A stretch of DNA of 64,000 nucleotides from Misgurnus anguillicaudatus (Eukaryota; Chordata; Actinopteri; Cypriniformes; Cobitidae), in the NCBI RefSeq assembly GCF_027580225.2, contig NC_073361.2, forward strand, positions 26,812,001 to 26,876,000, read 5' to 3'. The translations under genes and the position numbers were made by a program. Position 1 is the first letter of the stretch; the number at the start of each line of letters is the position of its first letter. The notes beneath the pieces are model-generated. The model ran no database searches. It was given only the letters and a program-made list of their open reading frames with translations, and was not told the DNA's origin. Of the stretch, positions 54,143 through 64,000 are shown one piece after another.

Positions 54143-55219
54143 CTCTTTCCCCGCCATTGACGAGTTAATCCGACAATTAAGAGAAAACGCTTCCCTGTCA
54201 ATGACGAGTATTTTCAGCAATCCGTATTACCGCTAATATCCACCAGGTGGTGCTCTTCCACAACTTATAAAACACAGAATTATTGCCCTAGGGCAAATTG
54301 CTGTATGTCCGTAAGAGGTCTTCTCGGGTCCAAAGAAATGTACCCGACCCGAAATGACCCGAATCACTTCATACCCGAACCCGACGTGCATAAATAAAAA
54401 ATAAAAATAAATAAAAAAACGAACTAGTGAAATTTTTTTTTAACCCGACTGGAACCGAATGTAAACGGCACTGACGTGTGTGCATTCTGCAGACCCACGC
54501 GCAGCAGTCAGACAGAAAGAAACTCCAGTGGCCTTGCAACCAATTTGGCGAGCTGCTCCATTCGTTTTACTTTGTTATCTGACGACGACACCAACGTAAC
54601 CGCTAAAATATACATTTATAATTGACTGACATGTTTGTCTCAACGAAAATGAACCTTCCGACAACCACACAATGTCGCAAGCGCTCTTGGCAAACAGATG
54701 AGAGGTTTGAAAAGGACATTGACACACACAGGCGAGAGAGTTCGGGTCTTCTCGGGTCCATTCAGAAAAAACACATTCATTTTTAAATTACCCAAGACCC
54801 GATGCCGCTATTATTGTACCCGACCCGTGTCCGAGGCACATGTGAAACTTTTAGACCTCGGGTTTTCGGATCTAAGTGGACCCGTGAAGACCTCTAATGT
54901 CTGTGTAGGTTTTGAGGATCGCTCTGAATGTGATCTCTAGCAAAAGTCCTTCACAAAAATGTTATTATCTCATCTTTTTTGCTCAAAATTTGGTGTTTTT
55001 GAGAAACCTACCCATATTTGAGAGGTGAGGATGAACTAATGAAGGTAGGATGAAACATTTTTGTTTTTTTTTATGCAGAGGGTCTGTTCTTTCATTTAAT
55101 ATATTGTATGTTTATATATTTAAAGAGATTTTTTTTTTTCTGGAAGGCATTCAACTTTTGTGAAAATCAAGAAAAATGCTGGCGCTGGCTGGCAACCAAC
55201 TAGCTTGGCGGGGAAAGAG
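54143..55219. mobile_element. TTAA element (CTCTTTCCCCGCCA), split by an insertion
   Basis: CTCTTTCCCCGCCATTGACG and TTGGCGGGGAAAGAG are perfect inverted ends of 14 bp; TTAA at 54139-54142 and 55220-55223. The host body resumes after the insertion with CTGTGTAGGTTTTGAGGATC, as in 26057-26543. Non-coding. Confidence 0.92.
54313..54896. mobile_element. hAT-like element rich in CGGGTCCGACCCG words
   Basis: AAGAGGTCTTCTCGGGTCC and GGACCCGTGAAGACCTCTA are inverted ends; the flanks ATGTCCGT (54305-54312) and ATGTCTGT (54897-54904) match in 7 of 8. ACCCGACCCGAA, ACCCGAACCCGAC and TCGGGTCTTCTCGGGTCC fill the subterminal regions. The 80-codon frame near 54698 has no domain. Confidence 0.85.
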
Positions 55220-55223
55220 TTAA

Positions 55224-56160
55224 CTAATACTTTTTACGGGTATATTAGCCTTATATATCGGCACCAAATGGTAATACAACAAAATAGGTTTCCGAAAAAA
55301 AATCCCATATCACTTTCTCCTTTCAGATGAAACACAAAAGGCAGCATTTAGTAGATTTTGAGCACTTTTGTAATATAATCTACAAGTCAATAAACGCAAA
55401 ATTCAAAAACATTAAGCACCATAACTGTAAGTTTAAAGTATCATCTTAAAAACTTTCCAAGACCAAATAATATATCATGATGACAACTTTTCCTTGAATA
55501 TAATTGTCAGGTAGTCAAAGGTTCTTTGATGCCAACTTTCCAAATTTTGAAGTAGCTTCCCATTGGACTTGTTCACCCAGCGGACGGCTTTGTCTGTGCC
55601 ACTGGCTGCTGGGTTATAAGTAGATGATCATCACAGTACAATGTCACCTACTGGCTGCCCATGAAATTTTAAGCCAGCGAAATGCAGGGGTCTGGTCTGA
55701 TCCCTATGCAACGTGGCACATTCGGGTATCGCCAAAGGTTGCTTGCGTACAAGCCGCCCATGTGAGCTTCCAGAAACAGCTTATAATGCTTCAAAAAGAA
55801 AATTGAAAAAGGCCTGTAATCCCCGGACTCCTCTGTGCATGAGCACACTTACACCGACAAACACACAGGCTCACCGTGGCAAAAAACCAATACACACACT
55901 TCTCCTGCACACGACTCTGGCCGGCTAAGTGCAGGATTATACCAGGACTTAATCCCCACAATTGTCCACCCTGTCATCACCTTTGGAGACCAAAGTTTCA
56001 GGCTGTTGGAAAATCTCTTGCTGGTTGGCACCTGCGCTTTGGGAGATGGCGCTTCCTGTTTTCCATTTCTTCATACATGGAAACAAAACATGAGACTTAG
56101 TCCGGCTTTAAGCCATATTTATTCTGCAAAAGTGGCACGGGAAGTGGAATTTAGGATTAA
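55224..56160. promoter_or_regulatory. Unique region; candidate non-coding element
   Basis: The core at 55540-56160 is GC-balanced. The 146-codon plus-strand frame (55835-56275) and its alternatives at 55713-56100 overlap each other, run into the next repeat and show no domain. Regulatory or neutral. Confidence 0.25.
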
Positions 56161-56163
56161 CCG

Positions 56164-56613
56164 TGGGTTCACACCAGCCGCGCTTGAGGCGTCAAAATCG
56201 CGTCTACCGTGCCTAGTTTGCCGCTTGAACAGTGTGAGTTTACTCGCTTCATTCGCACGTGAAAGTCGCACGTAAAATTCTACTCATCGAGACATTCACG
56301 TGGAAATTTGCGTCATGGGAGGGGCTTCTGCGACTCCGCTAGCTTTCTGTAATCACGTCACTACTAAAGCAAGCTCCTGATTGGTTAATCAGGAGTTTTT
56401 CCACCAAAGTTCAAATTTTTCAACTCACGCGTCTGCCGCAGCAACGCTCAATTCGCGGCAACTAGACGCGCGAATTAGGCAGAATCGCGTCTTACCGCGC
56501 CGCACTAAACGCTTCATTTGCGCCGCGAGACCTCCAGCCGCGCGTCAACGCGTCTTCACATTGACTTAACATTGAAATCACTCGCGCTTGGCGCCTCTAG
56601 CGGCTGAACGCAG
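56164..56613. mobile_element. MITE-like repeat rich in CGCGTC (GGTTCACACCAGCCGCG)
   Basis: Left GGGTTCACACCAGCCGCGC with TTGAGGCG, right GCGCCTCTAGCGGCTGAACG with CAG: imperfect inverted ends. The interior is CpG-rich (GACGCGCGAATTAGG, CCGCGCGTCAACGCGTC), unlike the neighbourhood. No convincing TSD. Confidence 0.55.
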
Positions 56614-56990
56614 CATTACACATTTTTACACATTACGCAATTACACTGTTTACAGTTGAAATGGCACAACTGTTACATAATAATGTTTAAATAATGTGAT
56701 TTGTGTTTTTAATATAAAGTTATGAACTTGGCAATGCTATATATTCACTTAATCTATCAATCTATTGATCCATCCATCACAAGATCTACCAGATGAAAGC
56801 ATCAAAGCAACCAGATATGAGTGCTGTAATGGCGAAACCAAAATAATAACTTCAAATCTCATTGGTTCTCGAATGGTTTGTGATTAAATATACTTACATT
56901 TATGCATATCATATGACAACATGAAACATGCAGGAACCAATGAGATTTGAAGTTGATGATAACAGATGTCACTCCCAAACACTGCTGTTT

Positions 56991-56992
<2 letters not shown>

Positions 56993-57067
<75 letters not shown>
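56993..57067. repeat. (CT)n microsatellite
   Basis: About 75 bp of uninterrupted (TC)n. Confidence 0.97.
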
Positions 57068-57070
<3 letters not shown>

Positions 57071-57837
57071 CTGAGTCCTGGTTGCTAACAGCGCATGAAC
57101 TTCAGATCCAGGGAACTGTCTCCAACACTAATCCTGGTGGATTTACCTATTTACCCCCTTCCCAGAAAGTGAAGCCTCCCCACCTGCCACAATAAACGCT
57201 GACAAATTACATTTGTTAAGAATTCAAACAGCTCATTCCACCCCGGCGCCGGGTTGAGCCGCGCACGCGTCTCGCACTAATGACACCGCTCTCCGTTCGC
57301 TGGGGAACTTGTGCACTAAAACACAACAAATTACAACATGACATAAAATCATTTCTAACGTGGCCATTTTGTTCCGCTCTTAAGGGTGAACACTGGGGTA
57401 ATAAGATTCATAAAGGCGTCAAATGCTTTTTTTCCTTTCTTGGTTTGTTTTTTAACAACAGTAAAGCTTCTTTCCAAAACCTAGCAGGCTGTCAGCAGTG
57501 CACATAGTCTTTTACGGAAACATCATAACTGAAACAAAAAACAAAAGTGACTGAATTGGAACAGTCAAAATAGACAGCAACTCTACATATGTGCTCTTTA
57601 TGTGCAAAATTTTTTGCCACTTTTCTGTGGTTTACTGTATATTACTGTAGCAGAATCCACATGCTTTGTCTGCCATCTCGGATCACTTTATTGACTAAGC
57701 TTGACCCAGTACATTGTGGGATTAACTCATCTCTGAAGAATATATGAAGGGGTCAGATGCAAAAGCCACCTCCGTCAAAAATGAGATAAATGATATTGAT
57801 CGAATGCCCTCTGCACGTATTCATACATTTTGAAAAG
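57068..57837. other. Unique sequence, nothing definite
   Basis: GC-rich patch at 57240-57300 (CGGCGCCGGGTTGAGCCGCG). The frame at 57280-57507 has no domain. No transposon features noted. Confidence 0.3.
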
Positions 57838-58285
57838 CAAAGCCGCTGGCTCTTTGATCGCCCCCTGGTGGCTGGCTGCAGTACAAGTCATAAACCCCGC
57901 CCTCTCCATGCAAACAAATGGGACTCGGGTTTAAATAAAAAAATTACACTTCCAATAAAATTTTCCGAAAGATGTTTTTGGTCCTTTATGGTAGTTGTTA
58001 TCACACTGATATACAGTATGTTCAATTGTTAATTTTAGCAAATAATTTTATGATATAGAAATGGGGCATGTCGTTATGATTGGCGTGGTTGAATTGGGCG
58101 TTTGGGCAGAAATTTGATACCGCTGCTCCACTTCTGGCTTCACGGACAATTCCTTTTACGCATGCCCTGGCTCCAAACTGTAACGTTTTTACATAACATG
58201 GCAGCGCCCATGGTCGGACATTTTTGGCTTCAATTTATTACAATGGAAGGAAGTGATGTCACTTTATCTTTTTTACAGTCTATGG
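57838..58285 (+). repeat. Dispersed repeat (GGCTCTTTGATCGCC family)
   Basis: GGCTCTTTGATCGCCCCCTG, CTGGCTGCAGTACAAGTCAT, CTTCCAATAAAATTTTCCGA, CCCATGGTCGGACATTTTTG and the end TTTTTTACAGTCTATGG. Same family as 34805-35240; this copy also has the longer middle part TTCCTTTTACGCATGCCCTG. Its tail served as target for the next hAT. Confidence 0.8.
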
Positions 58286-59249
58286 CAGAGCTCCCCAAAC
58301 TTCAGAGTGGTAATGCCCCCCAAAAACATAGCAAAGCTCCACGACCACCCCCATTTGTAAATATCTTTATTAATATATTTTTAATAAAGCAGATTGTCTG
58401 TTTGCACTAAAACATTTATTAACCAGTTTTTAAGAGTTGCATATGAACTATGTGAATACACTATGAAATACACTGCAAAAAATGATTTTCAAGAAAAAAA
58501 AATCTTAGTATTTTTTTCTCGTTTTCAGTAAAAACATCTAAAAATTCTTAAATTAAGAAGCTTTTTCTTGATGAGCAAAACAACCAAGAAAATAAGTCTA
58601 GTTTTTAGACCAAAAATATCACATTTAAGTGATTCTGTGCATAAAACAAGCAAAAAAAAATTCTTGAATTTTTCTTGAATTTTACTTGAATTCAGTGTTT
58701 AAGAAAAATGTTCAAGATATTTTTGCTTACCCCATTGGCAGATATATAAAGCATCTTAATTCAAGAATTTTTAGATATTTTTACTGAAAACAAGACAAAA
58801 ATACTAAGAACATTTTTTCTTGAAAATCATTTTTGCAGTGTATTTAAAAAAGTTATGAGAAGTATTTTTAGATTCTGGTGAAAGATGATGTAAAATCTTT
58901 ACAAATATATTTAAATTCACAACACTACAACTTTCTGCATACTTTTTACAATTATAATGCAAAGTGTATAATCGAGAAGCTACATATTTCACAAATCTAT
59001 TGCAATTACTCACATAACTATGTTTAAAAAAAATCTAAAACCATTTACAAGCAATGTATCTCACCTCACTATAATGGGTAAAAAATGGTTTATATGTTTT
59101 ACGTTTATGTAATAGGGAGGGGAAATTACATTTCAGAACAATTAGAATATTTTAATTATTTTAATATTTTGATTTAGCCCAGCCAAAGCACCCTTGCACT
59201 ACCACAACGGCCCACTGGGGAGCCGCGGCCCACAGTTTGTGAAGCACTG
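58286..59249. mobile_element. hAT (Charlie-like) with perfect 8-bp TSD (GTCTATGG)
   Basis: CAGAGCTCCCCAAACTTCAG and ACAGTTTGTGAAGCACTG are imperfect inverted ends; GTCTATGG at 58278-58285 and 59250-59257. The right subterminal region (GGGGAGCCGCGGCCCACAG) is typical of Charlie-like hATs. It contains a TA-flanked MITE (58471-58840). No transposase. Confidence 0.92.
58471..58840. mobile_element. MITE with TA TSD (CACTGCAAAAAATGATTTTC)
   Basis: CACTGCAAAAAATGATTTTC and GAAAATCATTTTTGCAGTG are inverted; TA at 58469-58470 and 58841-58842. The arms continue AGTATTTTTTTCTCG/CAAGACAAAAATACT. Fragment of the same family at 14043-14112. Confidence 0.9.
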
Positions 59250-59257
59250 GTCTATGG

Positions 59258-60316
59258 CTTAATCCTGTATAATGGCAGAAATGTTGGTTAAACACTACAA
59301 TGATTTTTCTACGAAGTCCTCTAAGTGCACAGAATAAGAATTGGATGAACGACAGCACAAATACGTCAAGGTGCAAGGTTTTTTTACTTGGTTAAAGGAC
59401 ATTTACCAAAATATATTAGGATATTGACCGAAGTTTTTGAGCCTTTTAAATTTATTGAGAAAGGACTGTGAAAGAAAGTCAAATTTGTTAAATACCAATC
59501 AAATGACAAAAGTGACATTTGTGAAAAATAAGGCATTTCCATAATTGACCAATAACCTTTTCATTGTCATTAAAGTGAAATTACTGAACCTAAACGTTTA
59601 GAAGAAAACATGTCATCTTAGCATAAGTATAATTCTGTCTTAGATTTACTGAATTGTTATAAAAAGCATCACAATACTGCTGTCTAAATCTTTGTGAACA
59701 CGTCTTTGATGCTTTAAAATGCTGTCTAGGTATAGGTAACAAATTTAAGGTATAGGTTAAAACATAATTGCAGGATTTAGAGATGTACTGTTGTTATAAA
59801 CTAAAATTGAGATTATTGATATTCATTTCTGAGAAAAACTACCGTCCTTCTCAACCTCCATCGACAAACATTTATGCAAATAATTGCACTTTATGAACGA
59901 TGCTGTTTTACATGAATATTCAGATCAGTTTTGCGGCTTTTGTCCCGTCTATAAATCATACCACACACACCCTTAATTCATACAGTCGCATCCAATACAC
60001 GTCTGGTTGAGGTGGCTCTGGTTTTTGTTGGATCATCGAGGGCCGCAGTGCTCCATTCAACGACGTCTCAGCCAATCAGAGCGTAGATCCATCATCACTA
60101 CGTACAACACATGAGAGCAGAAACAGTAATATCAAACAGCTCACACAACCTGTCTCTCTCTTCTCTATCTACCGTTTTCTCAATCCATCATATTTTTATT
60201 CAGCTGAGCTTAGCAAGCAATGAAAAGAAAATGCTTTTTGATGCTAAAAGAAAAACACATTGTATCAGAACACATGTTCCACTTCTACTAATAAAGGAAA
60301 CAGATACTAAATAAGT

Positions 60317-60319
<3 letters not shown>
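59258..60319. promoter_or_regulatory. Unique region with a candidate regulatory part
   Basis: 59260-59830 is plain AT-rich sequence. 59830-60110 is more balanced (TATTCAGATCAGTTTTGCGG, GTCTGGTTGAGGTGGCTCTG, CAGCCAATCAGAGCG with a CCAAT box). No gene. Confidence 0.25.

Positions 60320-60363
<44 letters not shown>
60320..60363. repeat. (GT)n microsatellite
   Basis: About 22 GT repeats. Confidence 0.97.
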
Positions 60364-60364
<1 letters not shown>

Positions 60365-60403
60365 AGGCTCAGCTGTGCTGTCGGTCCTGGAGGGTGTATG
60401 TTA

Positions 60404-61357
60404 GGATAGGGTCACACCAAAACGACTCCAACGAAGTTGTGCAGTCTGTGCGGTGAGCTCACACGTTGGTTGGTTCTTGTCACATGGCCTGCGGTGTGCT
60501 TGCGGCATTCTGGTGCGCGTTTCCCAAAAGCATCGTTAGCCAACTACTGTCGTAAGTTACGTCGTTACTGACGAAGGTCAAGGATTTGGTGTTTCCCGAA
60601 ACCATAGTTCAAACGAACATTCGCAAGCTGCATCGCAAACTTTTGTGGTTTGAACGGCAGCTCTTCAACTGTCGTTAGAAGCACAGTTCCTTGTTATTAT
60701 AATACATAGAGTTGATCATGCTTTTGAACAAAATAAGCAAAAAACATGTAGTACATTCTATATCCATCATTCTAAAAATATAAAATCTTTATTTTACATC
60801 TTAAGTTTGTAAACAGAATTAAAGCGTTGCATTTGAAAACTGCGCATGTGCGCAATCCTACGAGCTTTAAAACCTTGGGGAATCCCTGGGAGGAGTGATG
60901 TAAGAGGGAACTTGCGCATTAATTGAATATCTTGAAAATAAACAACAGATAACTAAATCATGATAACAAAATCTGTCTTCCGATGCAATATGTTATTTAC
61001 AGCAATAATCTGAAATTAAATCGATTTGCACAGATTAATTAGTACTTCACCTCCCACGTGACATCATCAACTATGTTGTTAAACCAACATGGTTCAAACG
61101 ACGAATGTGCGACAAAGTTACTATGCTTTCTGGAAACAGTTGTGACAAAGTAGTTCGTTTCTCCAACTATGCATCGTACTATGTTGGTTCAGCAGCGAGT
61201 TACGTCGTTGTTCGAGAAACTCCTGAAAAGTTTAAATGTTTTTAACTTGCGCATCGTACCACAACAGCGTTGCAACCGCGTCGCTTCCGTTATGAGCGTG
61301 CTACATTTGACATAACAAACTTGAGCGCGCAAAAGACACGATATGTGAACCGCCCCT
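60404..61357. mobile_element. Inverted-repeat element (GGGTCACACCAAAACG), nested
   Basis: Left GGATAGGGTCACACCAAAAC and right GATATGTGAACCGCCCCT are imperfect inverted ends with TTA/TAA beside them. The host sequence resumes after an inner element. CG-rich words (GCGTTGCAACCGCGTCGC). Confidence 0.5.
60512..61221. mobile_element. Inner element with GTTTCCCAAAAGCATCGT ends
   Basis: GCGTTTCCCAAAAGCATCG and CGTTGTTCGAGAAACTC are inverted; internal pairs GGTTTGAACGGCAGC / TGGTTCAAACGACGA and TTACGTCGTTACTG / GAGTTACGTCGTTG. Non-coding. Confidence 0.6.
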
Positions 61358-62501
61358 TAAGGTGAAGTCAGATGACCCCCAAACGGTCGACTATTGGCTA
61401 AAGCTGCGTGCACACTGCCAGCGACTAGCAACGGCGGATCAATGCAATATTATTTATTTCGAAGGAAGCTAGCAGATTTCTGGTGACACGAGTGACCGAT
61501 AGCGACAGGAAGTGGGCTTGTTCAGCTACGTGACAAATACAGATGTAACGATTACCGGTTTAATGGTTTACAGCAATAAAAATGTCCAACGGTTAGTATT
61601 ACCGTGTCATTTTTTAATTACAGTTTAACCATGCCAGTGTCACGGCATCCCTTGTCCAGCATCAAACAATTTAAGCAATAACGTGAGACAAACACATTCA
61701 TTTACGTCCGCTCCCATGTGTTTGTGATGACAGTGCTTCACTGACTGAATTTACATTAAATCCAAAAAAATTCACATTTCGGGAAATCTAGTTGTACTGA
61801 CACATGTTTACAGATCCATCTTTTCTATTCATTTTCCATTAAATGATGTGATCTGATGAGTTTAAAGCTCCTTTCTACTTGTTTGTTTCTTTTGCGATTG
61901 CTGTGAGCGCAGGTCATGCACGTCGTGCAGCTTACTCTTGGGTCATAAAGTACACCCAATTTCTCACAACATACGCAGGTGACTTGCTGATTTGGCCTGT
62001 GTTAAAATCTGATTTACTCACTTGTTTATCTCACAACCCCAAATGTGCCATGATAAATGTTGATGTTATTTATTTAATATTTATGCGAACAAAAGTGCAC
62101 TTACATGTAAAACTATTTTAAATATGGATTGAATAATTACTGTTGGCAACTTTGCAATATTTTATTTATCATATTCATTCTTCAGATTCTCTAACATTAC
62201 TGACATATTAAAAAAGAACGACCAATTGATTCATGGTGTGTAAGTATGGACAAATGACATCTAAATTTGGTGCTTTTTCCCAGATGGACATACTGCTGTT
62301 TTCACAGCGGTGGTGCAATTGCCATTATAAATGGGTGATAATATCTCATTGATTTCTTTCCTAATGTAATAAGAACCCAGATTTAATTTTGCATCTACAT
62401 TTATTTCACCTGAAAGGCAGCCATGTGCTTTTGGACCATTATTGTGTACATTAAACTTTGCTTCTTGTGTATCATCATGTCTACTTAAGTTTTTAACTAC
62501 T
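61358..62501. other. Weak repeat traces; no gene
   Basis: CTGCGTGCACACTGCCAGCG at 61401 and GATGTAACGATTACCGGTTT at 61552 resemble ends of DNA transposons but lack partners. The 80-codon frame at 61879-62121 has no domain. Confidence 0.4.
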
Positions 62502-62505
62502 TTAA

Positions 62506-62937
62506 AGGGGACATATCATGAAAATCTGACTTTATCCATGTCTAAGTGCTATAATTGGGTCCCCAGTGCTTCTATTAAACTAGAAAATGTGAAAAACATA
62601 AACCCAGTAACTTAGTTTTGGTAAACCATTCTCTGCAAGTATGTGGAAAAATAAGTCATTGAAATGTGGCTCCCCTTGTGATGTCAGAAGGGGATAAGAC
62701 AGCCCCTTAATCTGCACTATCCAACCATGACACTGCCATTTAGTACAGAGATCAGCTCATTTGCATGTTAAAGGACACACCCAAAACGGCACATTTTTGC
62801 TCACACCTACAAAGTGGCGATTTTAACATGCTATAATAAATTATCTATATGGTATTTTGAGCTAAAACTTTGCATATTTACTCTGGAGGCACCACAGATT
62901 TTTTTTACATCATAAAAAGTCTTGCAAAATGTCCCCT
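62506..62937 (+). mobile_element. Complete TTAA element (AGGGGACATATCATG family)
   Basis: AGGGGACATATCATGAAAAT opens and CTTGCAAAATGTCCCCT closes; TTAA at 62502-62505 and 62938-62941. Landmarks: ATAATTGGGTCCCCAGTGCT, CCTTGTGATGTCAGAAGGGG, CAGCTCATTTGCATG. 432 bp, no ORF. Reference copy for 5071-5223 and 45661-45946. Confidence 0.94.
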
Positions 62938-62941
62938 TTAA

Positions 62942-63782
62942 CATAATTCAACAGTGACGGGTGTTTGTATTGCAGTGCATGGATGCCATTTATGACTGAC
63001 ATATGCAGACGAATGAGCGTATAAAATTCATTTTCCCCCGATAATCTTAACCACAGAAAGACTTCCACCTCAGCACCGACTGTAACCAAGCTAGACAAAA
63101 TGTGGAAATCACTGTTATCTGAATGAACTCTGAGATGGACTCTGATCCAAAAACTTTGAAATAATGATTTTTGTGCCAAGTCCCTAAAACAACAGGAAAA
63201 AATTACAGCTGCAAGTGTGAAGAGAAAGTCGAAACGAGAGATCAAAAGCCAGATGTTGCAAAGGTGTGGCATCCGTTTGGGATTTAACAATGTGTGTTCA
63301 AAATAAGCTTGTTTTTAGATTATCGCAGAAGTGTGAAGTCTGAGACGCTGCAGTTGTGTAGCAGGAGGATAATGAAAGCTTTTACAATCTGCTAGCCGTT
63401 TAATCAAACTCACACACACACACACACAACTGAAAACTACTCTACATTAAAATTGGGCCGCCACATTCATCATGCGGCATGGCAGACCATAATTCAGAGA
63501 CTATACAAGAACAAATCACTAACTTCACACCAAATCTAGATGATGAAGAAAGTGCTTGCGTCAGACGGAGCTGTAATGCTTTCGGGTTCCTAGAGGAAAA
63601 CGTAATTGCTCAGCGTTTGCTCTTTCATTGCTCGGGAGACTTAATGGAGCTCTCAGTTATGTTTCAATTAAGTATCAACTTTTTCTTATTGTTTGATCCA
63701 AAAATCCTTACATCTGTGTTTAGGGTGTATAGAATTGTAATTTGTTATTGATAAGAAATGTTCATATCGATACTAGCTTTAA
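62942..63782. promoter_or_regulatory. Unique region; candidate conserved non-coding DNA
   Basis: Contains GGATAATGAAAGCTTTTACA, GCCGTTTAATCAAACTC, GGAAAACGTAATTGCTCAGC and GGGAGACTTAATGGAGCTC; also (CA)n at 63411-63429. The 90-codon frame at 63479-63751 starts at ATGGCAGACC with a fair context but has no domain, ends in a hydrophobic chance tail, and is more likely non-coding. The minus-strand frame 62910-63290 starts outside the TTAA element and reads into it, so it is also rejected. Confidence 0.33.
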
Positions 63783-63803
63783 TTTTTTTTTTTTTTTTTT
63801 TTG
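63783..63803. repeat. Poly-T tract
   Basis: Twenty-one consecutive T. Confidence 0.95.
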
Positions 63804-63949
63804 AGATCTTTTCAGAAGCTTTCCTCTACACAAGAGTCCTGAGATAGTCGGGTCGGCAATCTTATTATAAAAACATTTCAGCAGAAGTCTCTATTTTTAT
63901 CTGAATATCATTGCCATGTAAGGAAAAAAATTGCTGAAGTGTGTAATTT

Positions 63950-64000
63950 CCAACCTGATCTCACAGGAAAAAAGGTGATTTTGTACAAATTCGTATAATG
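63950..64000. mobile_element. Start of a CCTGATCTCAC-family element, cut by window end
   Basis: CCAACCTGATCTCACAGG followed by TTGTACAAATTCGTATAATG is the left end of the family seen at 4656, 9411 and 29823. Confidence 0.7.

Noticed and set aside
55835..56275. 146-codon frame
   Set aside because: Runs from unique DNA into a CG-rich repeat and overlaps alternative frames; no domain.
63479..63751. 90-codon frame as a gene start
   Set aside because: No domain or splice evidence and a chance-like hydrophobic tail.

Overview
The window looks like non-coding genomic DNA from a cyprinid (carp/minnow-type) teleost fish. The evidence is an AT-rich base with teleost-type dispersed repeats, several copies of a tRNA-derived SINE whose 3' tail matches the cypriniform HE1/DANA/HAmo type, many short DNA transposons typical of cyprinids, long CT/GT/AT microsatellites, and no bacterial or viral gene organisation. 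I find no intact protein-coding gene, no rRNA, no functional tRNA and no CRISPR. Open frames over 60 codons are scattered and fall in repeats or lack recognisable domains. The only recognisable protein remnants come from transposons: a decayed BED-zinc-finger N-terminus of a hAT transposase (3276-3680, minus) and a broken Tc1 DDE domain (7956-8407, plus).

Layout. 1-6.4 kb: tandem repeat, hAT relics, a hAT element inside another inverted-repeat element, then a TTAA-flanked foldback element. 6.8-9.1 kb: mostly unique DNA around a Tc1-derived element. 9.4-17.6 kb: foldback elements, SINE, a CACGTG-rich array, and two deep nests (12.46-13.73 kb and 14.65-15.83 kb). 17.7-22.2 kb: SINEs and one large TTAA foldback between unique stretches. 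22.3-26.8 kb: a tandem duplication of about 1.1 kb followed by abutting TTAA elements. 28.5-31.8 kb: a hAT and a three-layer nest. 33.7-40.3 kb: relics, a SINE split by two insertions, and several inverted-repeat elements. 43-47.5 kb: two more nests, one with two 3-bp-TSD elements head to tail. 48.8-55.2 kb: a 2.8 kb hAT containing a nearly perfect 627-bp palindrome, and a TTAA element with a hAT-like insertion. 56-64 kb: further repeats, a hAT with a perfect TSD, a TTAA element, and unique DNA at the right edge.

Unique, compositionally balanced stretches lie between the transposons (for example 6.8-7.3, 16.2-16.7, 17.9-18.8, 33.2-33.6, 36.2-36.8, 41.1-41.8, 44.8-45.6 and 63.3-63.7 kb). They look like candidate conserved non-coding elements, which suggests a gene desert or giant intron. 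This is inference, since conservation cannot be tested here. No new biological system is evident. The most informative content is the nested-insertion record, with target-site duplications readable base by base, and a group of different TTAA-flanked families that share the same terminal bases.
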